Assembly (NCBI GenBank): GCA_030386875.1
Contig: CM059573.1
Span: 31,785,891 to 31,849,890, forward strand
Source of the DNA: Morinoia aosen
Lineage: Eukaryota > Arthropoda > Malacostraca > Amphipoda > Talitridae
Reading direction: 5' to 3'
Length of the DNA: 64,000 nucleotides
Every line of letters starts with the position of its first letter. The first letter of the stretch is position 1. A program made the position numbers and the translations under genes. Shown here piece by piece: positions 1 through 10,179 of the stretch. The notes beneath the pieces were generated by a model. It had not been told where the DNA came from, made no database searches, and saw nothing but the letters and a program-made list of their open reading frames with translations.

Positions 1-1552
1 TCATCTCGGTTGTATCTGGATCCGTAAATGCCACAACGTTAGAATTAACGAGAGCCTTGCGGCTTGCGGTGACTCTCGCGCAAAATCGGTCTCCTACCTA
101 CATACACATCCTACATTTAACGTAAAAAATCATCCTTTTCTCTTTCGGGATCCTCGGCATAATGGATCTCATGCGTACCCAGCTATTGACGCCTGTGTTT
201 GCGTTGTACCTACGCATGTTAGTACGATACAGTCTGACTTCATCTCCTGACGCTCTACAGTTCCGAACGAAGTGCTCCCCCCCGCAAGCATAGCAGGGAC
301 CAACTGGTTTACGGGGTTTACTCAGTTTGCCTTGTGGCCTATGTACAGCTGGCATCGCCATGACCTGAACTGTTGCATGAACTACAGGAAGGAGACCCTC
401 TCGTTCTAGCTGCAAAGTTATTGGAAGATTGGTTCGAGCTTTCCACTCGCACTGTGTTGCATTCTAGGGATCCTATGTCCCTGTCCCCTATATAGCCACT
501 GAAATTAGTGGTTCTGCATCTTGGGGTTCTGAGCCAAGGTCGAAGATACGACTTGCGCACTGGGAAACGACGGCTACGGTAATTCGAGCCGTGAAACATT
601 TCGCTCTCCTGAAGGGATTCTTGCACTGCACATCCACGTTATCTTCCGTCTCGTTATTCACGTCAACTAAAAAAGTCTCACTGGTCGAGTACTCAGTCGC
701 TACTATGGGTTTACTTTCTGTATGATTTCGGACAGCCGCAACTTTCCGGGCCAATAACTCGACTGAGGTATTGAACGGCGCGGGAAAGATTTTTTTCACG
801 AATTTTTTATGAAGTAAAGATTCTAGCACGTTAATCGCTAAACTTAAATCGATACTGTCCCCTAAGAAACGTTTTATTTCGTTCTGATTCGTACTAGCCC
901 TAAAAAAATGCCTCTGCTCGCTATTGCTGCCGAATTAGACAAGTGTTCCGATAACTTATGAATTTCAGCAAAAGCTAACTGGGCGGCAAGACTTTCGTTC
1001 CTTTTGAAACGTAACTGATTAAGAACACATGCTAATGAGTGCACAGATTTCTCGCCTTTTGCGACATATATGGCGCGGAAAATTTTGAGTACATCCTCAA
1101 AGGAGTACTGCAGGTCTGAATTCACCAATTTGGTTACTATTGCATTGAAATCTCCCACTTGCTTGTGTGCTGATCTGACTAACAACTCCTTCTTAGCACT
1201 ATCAGAGTTCACGACCGGTAACGCAGTCATATACCCTCTCAAATTGGCGATATGGGTACGGAATGATTTATTTTCAAAAAATTCTGGGTCTTCCCTACGC
1301 CTTTTGCCTCTAAAGAGCGGAAGTTCGATGTTAGAAAGATTCATCCCCGCCCTAGACATCGTGCTGCCACTTCGCGGGCGAAAACCGCGCTACTGGTCGT
1401 AGCTGTCATCGAATTTGGTCCAGCCGCACCTGTAGTCGCAGGTTCAGTCATAGTCGGTCTCGTGCTATTGTCAGTACGGAAACGAGGTACGGCCCCTCAT
1501 GGTTTTTTGTCATTGTTGACCTTAAAAACTCTTCCGAGTCTGAGTCAGACAT
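1..1552 (-). pseudogene. gag and start of pol of LTR retrotransposon, frameshifted
   Basis: Coding is spread over several frames. The start at 1552 opens with an acidic Ser/Asp/Glu segment. The main gag body lies at 1359-874, with a charged helical region containing FRGKRRREDPEFF. It continues at 829-488 and then in another frame to about 98. A knuckle C-Y-A-C-G-G-E-H-F-V-R-N-C lies near 285; it is CX2CX3HX4C, one residue shorter than the usual CX2CX4HX4C. Downstream of it, near the left edge, a stretch around TASRKALVN resembles an eroded DTGAS-type retropepsin site. At least three frame changes make this a dead copy. Gag packages element RNA and pol begins with the protease. Confidence 0.6.
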
Positions 1553-2350
1553 ATAGGGCTACTTTCAATTTCAATTTTACACAAACCTAAACACCACAAA
1601 TTTACGCACCAGAAATTTACACAATATTCATCAAATTGAAAAAAAATAATTAACCGTCAACACAAAAAATATATAACGGCACTCGCTTCCAAATGCTATA
1701 GCTAATATCACACTGCTTCAGTTCACGACTGCGACCACCGATCATTACCGCTGTACCGCAAGCTACTCGCTCTCAGAAAGCAGAGCGCCGCTCGGCCTTG
1801 AACCGATGCATAAAAATACAATCTGCCTCTAGATAAGCGAAAAAACTCACTCTCTGTCTGCAACGGGCTGCCAAGCAACCGCATTGCACTGGCGCACTAG
1901 TTATTGGTACATATTTCTTATCTTTACTTAATTCGTATGAGCAGATTTGAAGTTGCTCGCCGGTGTAGACGCACGATGGGACAGCAGATGATCCCGTAGA
2001 CGTAGAAGCAGATGACGTACTCGCTCTAGCCGATGTAGTTGTTGTAGGTTTGATGCTTGTTAGACTATGACGGTGTATGTTTGATGCTTGTCTGATTTCA
2101 ACTAAAAGTCAACAAGCACGACCTCGAGCTCCTCTCCTGCGTCGATGTGTAGAACTTGGGTTCGGAACGTCGCTCACACCCACGTCGGTAGTTTAAACGT
2201 AGTTGAGTTCTCGACCAAATCTGAGTACGGATTTCTGAACCTAATTTTAAGAACAGGCGTGTTTCGTTGTCATCACTTGCTACCACACTGATGTCACAAA
2301 CTTCTTTTCTTGATAATCTTCTAAGTCTTCACTGGTGAATCTTCTCGTGA
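1553..2350 (-). other. leader of the LTR element, no convincing gene
   Basis: This is the stretch between the candidate primer site and gag. A 62-codon open stretch at 2286-2098 has no recognisable domain. The region is less AT-rich than what follows to the right. Confidence 0.35.
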
Positions 2351-2352
2351 GT

Positions 2353-2370
2353 CCATCGAACTGGCCACCA
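2353..2370 (-). promoter_or_regulatory. candidate tRNA primer-binding site
   Basis: One base after the putative LTR end, the minus strand reads TGGTGGCCAGTTCGATGG. It begins with the TGG that pairs with a tRNA CCA tail. The matching tRNA was not identified. Confidence 0.3.
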
Positions 2371-2371
2371 A

Positions 2372-2584
2372 TGTCACGCCCACACGTGGCGCTAAGGGTT
2401 ACACCGCTTGGAGGGTAAAGGAAGTTCTTCTCGTTTACGTTTACTTGGTACGAGCGGAGGTGGACAGGTGATGTTGCAGGTACACAGACACGGACCGATT
2501 AGTCCTATGCCTGAAGGGCCGCTAGCTTATAACAGTTCTGAGGCGCATGTGCGAAGGGGGCATATGTGCGAACACACCCCCACA
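2372..2584 (-). repeat. candidate 5' LTR (213 bp)
   Basis: On the minus strand it starts TGTGGGGGTGTG and ends GGGCGTGACA, giving the TG...CA ends expected of an LTR with roughly inverted tips. The second LTR is outside the window, so the boundaries cannot be confirmed. Confidence 0.45.
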
Positions 2585-3644
2585 TGAATCTCGAAAAATA
2601 AACCTGCAATTCGACAGCTATCAAACATGTAATGGAGGTTTAAAAATACTTTCGAAACACTCATCATTCCCATGTAAATATATCAACTAGCCATAAGCTC
2701 GTCTTTACAAAAAAATTAAAGTCAAAGTGATTATTCGGAACTGCATAGATGTATAGTATAACGATACATTCAACATGTGTATATTGGGTTACAAATTTAT
2801 TTCAATATGCATTTTTGAATAAGTTTTGTAACTTAAACTATGGAAAAAATATAGCATAGATGACTTAGAGAAAAAGTAGGAGCTGCCCCTCAAACACGTA
2901 AAGATACAGGGTAGAACAGCCAGGTAAAATGCCTTGAGACCTGCAAGGGAAATTGTAACTTGTGCCTGGATGAACGCGGAGAGCAGAAGGAGATTCCAGC
3001 CAATATTGGAAAAATAATTGACAATGAAGGCATACTGCTAGATGCCATAATGTTGCGGTCTCAACTCCAGCAATTTGAGAGCATTGAATACTGTAAGTGG
3101 CTATTTTTTTATCGGACTGTAACAAATAAGATGTTTCAAGTACTTAATTTTTTTCTAATACTTTATGCATAAGTGCAAAACATTTCTGAATGCATAACAT
3201 TATTTATAAAACTTTTCATTGCCATTATTTTTGGAAAATGTCTTTTATTTGTTGAAATTCAGTCATGCAATATTGCTCAGATGCAATGTGATTCCTGCTA
3301 CTTTTCTGATACCGTGAAACAAGGGATTAATCTGGAAGAAAACAACGATCTTCAAATGCACCAGAGTGGCATAAGGGGAAAATTCAACGAAGCAACCGAG
3401 TCATTTCATTGTCTTGCGTGCATAAAAGATCCTTGTTACATGGATACGTAACATTTTCATCGTCATAGCAAATGCTACATATATCTAAATTTTTGCAAGT
3501 ATAGGCATGTTAATTGCTAATGTTTCATAAACATTCCCATGGATTGAGATCTACACAGTGTTCATAATGTTACATGATAATCATTTATGAATTATCATGT
3601 TGAATAATTTTAAAGAAAAAAAATCATTTGTTTTTTCGTTTAGG
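2585..3644. other. no identified gene
   Basis: AT-rich sequence. The best open piece is 2915-3092 (plus), which contains C-N-L-C and ends at a GTAAGT-like donor. A later open piece at 3263-3451 contains C-D-S-C after a good acceptor. Paired cysteines recall a ZAD-type zinc finger, but the splice phases do not match, so no gene is called. Confidence 0.3.
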
Positions 3645-4935
3645 CTAGGTTTAAGGAAGTCGTCCCAGGTGAGCTTTTTCATGTTTTTGTTGGAAAAGAA
3701 CCCTTAGATGAAGGACTATTCGGTCTTAAAATTTTATGGCGAAAATTTTTAATTTTATTACCCCCAGGGAGAGGGTAAGGGGACCAAAATCTTTATTTTT
3801 TGAGCCCATTTCAACCCCATATAAGAAGACAACAAAACTGAAAATGGAAAATTTGGCTATTTCTTGTTAGAAACGTTCCAAGGATTCTAAAACTGTCTTT
3901 GTTTTTGTTCTAGCATCAAAACTGAATGAGGAGATACATCTTGAAATACCAATACCAGTAAAATATCAATACCTAAAAACCAATAAGTCAATTTTTTTCA
4001 AAAACTAAGGCCTACATAAAAAAATGAAGAGCATAAATTGTGTTTCTTTTCAAATGTTACTTATCATAGTCAAATTTCATAAGAATCAGAATGAAAATAG
4101 AAATATTCAGATTTTTGAAAAACAAAATTGGCGGGGGGGGGGGATTTGAAAATCACAATTCACAGTGTGAATATTAAGTTATGTACGGAAATTATCGAAA
4201 TAAATATTAAAATTGCATTCAATTACATAAATTGTTCATTATATTACCCTTCAACAAAAAATTTTGCTATGGCTTGTACCATAACATATAACTTTCAACA
4301 TTCAAAACGAGACTAGTCATCGAGTTTTGATGCTAGAACAAAACCAAAGACAGTTTTAGAATTCTTGGACCAATTATAACAAAATCAAATGGACTTTTTT
4401 CAAATTTGAGAAAAAAAGAAGTTATACAACTTTAACCCAAAAATGATTTTTTGTGATGTAATCATAAAATATCACTTATCACAAATTTTTTGTCCATATG
4501 GAAAAATTTTACTATTTGATTTTGTTAGATCAATCCATGGGACATTTCTAACGAACTCAAATGGGATTTTTTAATTTCAAATTTTTCGAAAAATACATGG
4601 CTCTAAACCCAAAAAATTATTGTTGGGTTTAGAAATTTTAAAAAATTGGAAATAATTTGAAAATATTTGAATATGAAAAAAGCCCATTTGGTTGTGTTAG
4701 AAATCTTCCAAGGATTCTAAAACTGTCTTTGGTTTTGTTCTAGCATCAAAACTCGATGACGAGTCACGTTTTGAAATATCCATACAAATATACCAAAAAA
4801 ATAATTTTTCATAAAAAACTAAGGCCTGAATCGAAAAAGTGACATATGTGAAAAATTTTTACTCCCACAAAATACATATACCGGCCAATTTTCAAACGAA
4901 TTGGACGAAAAAAGTTGAAAAAGTTAGACGACCTT
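3645..4935 (+). repeat. dispersed non-coding repeat, copy A
   Basis: Shares its whole layout with 13055-14165 (inverted) and 25605-26935 (direct). The start has a motif around AAAATTTTATGGCG and AACCCTTAG. The middle holds three copies of a module containing AGGATTCTAAAACTGTCTTT at about 3890 (+), 4345 (-) and 4708 (+). The end has CCAATTTTCAAACGAAT followed by GGACGAAAAAAGTT. There is no open frame, no terminal inverted repeat and no recognisable target duplication. Confidence 0.75.
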
Positions 4936-5041
4936 CTTAAGCTTATGAATGTGCAGTGCTTCTATTATTTGAATATGCTCTTTTTTTCACAACACTGTAC
5001 AAAATTTTTGTTTTTGAGTACAGATCTTTATTTGAAGGCTT

Positions 5042-5890
5042 TTAACTATGATCGATACGGAAATGATTAAAAATGAAACCTTGATATTTGTGTGCAGCTA
5101 ATCTTTGTTTCGGCGTCATCATAGTCATGCCAATGTAACACTTATTGAGAGACTTACATTCTCTCCTGTTATACTCGAACTGATTTATCACATTGGCTCT
5201 GTCTAGGTCGCTGACTCGTGGTCTGAAAATATTGTTTCTTACTAGAAGGTCACTGATTTTGAGATTTTCATAATACACACGAACATTAATTGCCATCTCT
5301 GGATCTGTGGGTTTTACGAAAGTTTTAACAATAATTTTAGAAACACGTTCGTCAACTTTGTAATTGTTAAGCATTTGATTTTCTTAAAATATATCTATAT
5401 TCCGCTGGTTAGGTCTCAGATTATGGTCTCTTTTCAAAATTCGGTTGACAAACTTGCTTATAGTTTTATCAATAAGAGTATTGGGTAAATGTGTTATTAA
5501 CCAGCTACCGTTTGACTCTAAGCATTTCTGAATGAAAACTAACCCAGTAGCTGCACACTTTATAAGCTCTATTCACTTAAGGTATGAATGACGCCTTCGT
5601 TATACACTTGTGGTGCATCACAATCAGAGTTTATGGTTTCACCAGCATGCGTTAGCTTTACATACACAGATCTGAGAAAAGCACCCTGCGAAGCTTCAAC
5701 TAAAACATCGAGATATGGCTACTTACCGTTTACATTAGCTCGTACGTGAAACGCAACACCGAATTATTTTAGTCATGAAATTCCTCAACATCTCCAACTG
5801 CTCTACGGTTTCAATTTCAATAAAAATGTCGTCCACATATCTGGCGTACAAAATCGGCTTAAAGTCACCGAACGCTTGTTTCCTACAATT
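5042..5890 (-). pseudogene. Penelope-like element 1: RT C-terminus plus GIY-YIG endonuclease
   Basis: PLEs encode a reverse transcriptase fused to a GIY-YIG nuclease. Near 5850 the minus strand reads ILYARYVDDIFIEIE, the YxDD active-site motif. Downstream, ELIKCAATGLVFIQKC and LIDKTISKFVNRIL match the usual RT thumb/connector. The nuclease is at 5374-5042 with CYIGMTMMTPKQRLAAH, a YIG-type core. Stops occur in the RT section (for example near 5578) and just before the endonuclease. The 5' part of the RT is missing. It faces a second PLE of a different subfamily head to head. Confidence 0.85.
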
Positions 5891-5959
5891 CAATAAAATA
5901 AAAATCAAATACTTCCAGATTGAAATGAGCTTTGAGGTTGTCAGAGCATGTCTGTAGCA

Positions 5960-6789
5960 TTCGAATAGACAGGTATAGCTTATAAAATATTCGGAATTTG
6001 CCCATATAGTTGTTTTGGTTTCATAGTTGTTTTGGATAAACCTTCATGGACCATTTATGGTTCTGTAAGAATTTTATCAAGATCTGGAGACAAATTCACG
6101 ACTTCAGTGTTTCCAAAATCAACTTTCACGGATTGGGCACGAACTTTTTCAGTAATATATTCTCAAAATATAAAATTTCAGGGATAGTCACGTTAATTCA
6201 CAGAGCTTTTGAAATTTCATCGTCTTACGAGTTGTTCCATTTAGAGATGAATAATTTGCAAAACTATTTCTGTTCGAATAATTACCCGAAGAATATTTTT
6301 ACTAGTGAATTACGGAAATTTTTGAGTAGAAAGTTCACTGCAAAGCCAAAAATTCTTATTCTGCCGAAGCTAAAGTTGTATCTTCAGTTACCTTCTATAG
6401 GATCCCGCACAGAGAAAATGAAAATGGAAGTTGTGGCAACAGTTAAGAGGTTTTTTCCACAAATAAATCATTGGTCATATTTTAAAAATGATAAAAAACT
6501 CGGATCATATTTTAAGCGAAGGGATACTCCGGATGTGATGTTGCGCACCTCAGTTGTATATCAATATACGTGTGACCGCTGCGAGCGCTCTTACATTGGT
6601 AGCACTGGGCTCCAATTGTTTGTGAGGTGTGCACAACACAGGGGAGTCTCCTTTCGCACCGGCTGTAACCTCACCAAACCATCCAACTCATCAATAAGAG
6701 AGCACTGTTTGGAGAAAGACCATATTTTTTACAATACAAATTATAAAATTTGGATTCAACATCAAATTTATCCGATCTCCGCATTTTAG
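5960..6789 (+). pseudogene. Penelope-like element 2: RT C-terminus plus GIY-YIG endonuclease
   Basis: The open frame at 6046-6789 gives the PLE thumb and connector (GIVTLIHRAFEISSSYELFH, FLSRKF) and then the nuclease: VVYQYTCDRCERSYIGSTG, the YIG with a CxxC before it, followed by FVRCAQHRGVSFRTG and SIREHCLEKDH. The RT palm is absent, so this is a 5'-truncated copy. It belongs to a different subfamily from the copy at 5042-5890. The 3' untranslated tail reaches about 7080. The frame is the longest in the window (about 247 codons) and mostly intact. Confidence 0.85.
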
Positions 6790-6982
6790 AATCGATTTAC
6801 ATTTTAAAAACCCGTCCGTCAATAAATGAGTGTGATACGGCGGTGATACTTTTCAATGTTTGTTAAAATTTTGTATAGTTATTGTTTTATCATGTTTTTT
6901 TAAATTTCATTATCTTACATTCGATTTATTGAGAAGATTTATAGTTACAATGTTTTAATACTTCTATTTATTGCATTTCAGA

Positions 6983-7019
6983 ACACTGGAGATGGATTTT
7001 TTATAGTCCGAAACGTTTG
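6983..7019 (+). other. hammerhead-like core motif in PLE 3' tail
   Basis: CTGGAGATGG, a short spacer and AGTCCGAAACG follow the order CUGANGA, stem II, GAAA of a hammerhead ribozyme, with one core base changed (G for A6). Hammerhead motifs are known in PLE terminal repeats. Related strings lie near 42311 and 47060-47190. Confidence 0.35.
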
Positions 7020-7084
7020 TTTTTTATCGTGATATTCTCAGCCACGTTGGTTTTCCTTTTTATCATCTTCATCAGTCGAGTTAA

Positions 7085-9010
7085 ATCACATTTAATTTTT
7101 GATTAGGTCAATGTAAGTAGGCTTGATAGAGAATTTTAAACGAGAATTATTTAAAAGCCACTTCAATGGGAAAATGAAATAATTATGCACATCTGCATAC
7201 ATTAATTTCATTACTAACACGATCACTTTTTTTAACATTAAAACCTGTTTCCCTAGCTAAGGATAATGAAAGAATGAAATTCTGAACAAATGTAAACCTC
7301 GACTTTACAGTGAGGAAAATTCTGTAGCGTGGGTATATCAGGTAAAACAAAAGCAAAAAAAGACACAAAATAAAAGACTTCACCAGTTATACAAACACCA
7401 ATATATTTCAAAGAATACGATATCTAAGGAAGAATCCATGACTTACTATCACTTACACATCAATCAAAACCTTCATGCATTGGATGGTAATAGAGTTCTT
7501 CTAAGAAGGTATGATGCAAATGTCCAGTAATATTGAAGAATAGGAAACGTTCAGCTGCCTTTTTTAAAAATTCCATGATCAAATTAAATTCTTACAGCAT
7601 GCACTCGAAGAGCATGTACCTAAAAAATTATTCGAATCCAAAAAATATTCTACAAAACCAAAATATTTCAAAAGGAAATACAATGAGTAATTTGTTTCAT
7701 AGATTCAATTGGGTTTGTGATGCATTCAATTCTCACACACTGTTTACAATCATTAAAAGTGGTTCTGAAAGTGAAACTAGATCATATTCAATTCAAATGA
7801 TATACCAGGGTTTAATTTGAACTCATGTTGGAGCTGATTTTGGAACACTGTAAAACTATTGGGCGTGAAAAGCAGCACTAATAGTTTGGAGCAGAAAATT
7901 AAAGCCGTAGAGATACTGTATCACACATGCATGACCAAGAGGTTGGCAGCATAATATCAGTAGCTCACATAGAATGGAAAAGAAAACTAGGATGAATAAG
8001 AGACCTTGCCAACTGAATTCAAAATATGACTTGCACTATTATCATGCATTCATGACAGCCATCGTCAGCTAAAACTACTCAGAAAAAATATACATGCCTA
8101 ATTTTTATTGATGAGAGAGTATGTAGTCCATCTGATGCCCTGATAAAAATCAGGTTAGGTGACATGATCCGAAAATTTAAGTTGTTTTTCTTGATGACCC
8201 AGTGGATTACAGGTGTGCTAAGCGCCACATTCATCGTCAATTATCAGCAAATCAAAGTTTCTGAGCATCGCCCTGCGAAGCGATGGTATATTGGACGATT
8301 ACATCAGAATGAAAAAAATGATCCATACGGCAGTAAAATACATTAACTGTGAATTTCTAACCTTAAGTTAACAAATTGAAATAATTCTTCAAAGAATTAG
8401 TTCCACCAAACATCTCTTATGCAGGCGAAGAGAAGCTGGAAACTACCTTCTTGTATGATGTATAAAAAGCGAACGGCGCATGTGCAGCGAAAGAAAACGG
8501 AGCTGAGCGATAATTCATATGCTCTTCTTCTTATTCCTGTTGACGAGGGAAATGGGGTTCATTAATAGAAATTTGATAACCCTAACTCCCTCATCCCTCC
8601 ATAGTTTGGTCCAAAATAAAATCTCAATAAAATATTCGAGCATGTTATTCCAACTGATGATTCAATTCAATTCAGATACTATGAACGAATATGAAGACAC
8701 TTTTTTAGAGCACTTGACTTTTTTCCAGGTATAGTAATTTAATTGTCCTACAGAAGCGACTACTAATGGTTTTCAGGTTTATTAACATCGCAGAATTAAC
8801 ATAACCGCCTTGTCCTGGTTTGATGTTTGAGTTCCGAGTATTCGACTAATTAACTCACGCTGACCTTCATGAATCATTATTAGCTCAGAAAAATAGGTTC
8901 AAAACTTGATTAATTCATGAGTAAAGATGAAATGCCAGTAGCACATATAAAGAAAGGTTGATTTATGACAATTTTTTTTGATCGGCGAAGAACCAATGTT
9001 GCCAAAAATA
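7085..9010. other. no identified gene or element
   Basis: AT-rich. Open stretches such as 7533-7820 and 8164-8346 have no recognisable domain and biased composition. A TATAAAAAGCG string lies at about 8460 without a gene behind it. Confidence 0.3.
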
Positions 9011-9017
9011 TCATGAT

Positions 9018-9217
9018 TAGGGTTGTAACACTTTGCTCATATCATATTGTAACAACCCTAATAATGACCCACATATGCATGCATGTGATTTGTAATAAAT
9101 CACAAACATGTGATTTAACAATGTGTAAATATATGAGTAAATCACAATCATACGCACGTATGTATGTGATTATTAGGGGCTGTGACTACATCAGTAGGGC
9201 ATATTGTCACAGCCCTA
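9018..9217. mobile_element. 200-bp hAT-type MITE
   Basis: The ends are TAGGGTTGTAACA and TGTCACAGCCCTA, imperfect inverted repeats. The flanks are ATCATGAT and GTCATGAT, an 8-bp duplication with one mismatch, as hAT transposases leave. Internal inverted copies of the same termini lie near 9049 and 9172. Confidence 0.6.
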
Positions 9218-9472
9218 GTCATGATGAACGAATGTTTCAGATTAGAACGAAAAGTCAGTTATGTGTATTTTAAAATACAAGTTCAGATACTGGAAACATC
9301 ATAAATTCTTTCTGAAGAATGTCTGCTTGGAAAAAATTTTCGACAGAAAGAAGACTGCAAAACAGAATACACCGAAAAAATTAACTGACAATTTTTTCAC
9401 ATTTAAATAAATCCTAAAGCACGGACTTTCGAAAACTTGAGAACTATATCACTAATTTTAAAATTTCTGTTT

Positions 9473-9960
9473 TTAATATATAATCATCATAGAAATTGAG
9501 TTTGCCCGCGACGGGTTCTGTGATTTGAATAGATTATTGTTTAGAAGAAAATAGACATCTCCAGCTGTGTTGTTCACGCGTAGCGATTTTTGGAGCAATA
9601 TGCTGCAAATGAAACATTTATCGCAGTTGTCATATTTGTATAGATGCACTACAGAGGGGCGTAACATAACATCGCTAGTCTCCATTCCTTTGGATCTCGA
9701 AAAAATTTAACCATCATTTTTAGAGTATATACGTGAATTTATTGGCGGAACAATATCTCACCTTCTAACAATGTTTCATAGTCATCTCTTAGCATGCTCC
9801 TAAGAATGCCAACTGAAGGTATGAGTCTAATTTGTGAATACCTTGCAATTTTTCTTTCACAGTAAACATAGTACTTCAACTTTTTCGGCATTCATGTAGG
9901 AAAATATTTTCCACGGAACTATTTTCACATAAGAAATGTCGTCCGATTTTTCATTTCCAA
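9473..9960 (-). pseudogene. Penelope-like element 3, eroded connector and endonuclease
   Basis: The segment ETSDVMLRPSVVHLYKYDNC parallels the TPDVMLRTSVVYQYTC of the element at 5960-6789. The YIG core has decayed to FICS, so the nuclease is inactive. Upstream on the minus strand a frame with LPSVGILRSMLRDDYE continues the match with stops and frame changes. Nothing remains of the RT palm. Confidence 0.6.
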
Positions 9961-10179
9961 ATGTTGCAAATGATGTGAAATTGCAAATTACCTAACAATG
10001 TATTTTGAAATAGTAGGGAAATTTAGTCGAAAAGCTTGTCTGAGAAAGTCTTTTTCAATGGGGTATTCTTGCAAAGATAACTAGGTAAAGACGCTCACCA
10101 TTGGACTAATTAAGGGATGAGATCCTTAGGTATGAGGATAGGCATGCGTAAAGGGCCTTTCACTCGATTAGTTTTCCGT

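Larger units (their letters stand above)
1..2584 (-). mobile_element. LTR retrotransposon, 5' part, runs off left edge
   Basis: Read on the minus strand the order is a candidate 5' LTR (2584-2372), a candidate primer site, a long leader, a broken gag and the beginning of a protease-like segment at the left edge. The rest of pol and the 3' LTR would lie outside the window. A CCHC-like knuckle followed by a DTGA-like protease region suggests a Ty3/gypsy (Metaviridae) element, but without RT or integrase the clade is an inference. It could also be BEL/Pao. Confidence 0.65.

Noticed and set aside
2915-3451. ZAD-type zinc finger gene from paired cysteines (CNLC, CDSC)
   Set aside because: Available splice sites do not give compatible phases, and no downstream C2H2 fingers are present.
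7010-7080. CTGATGAAGATG on the minus strand as an intact hammerhead
   Set aside because: The first core half is perfect, but no stem II and no GAAA follow at the required distance.
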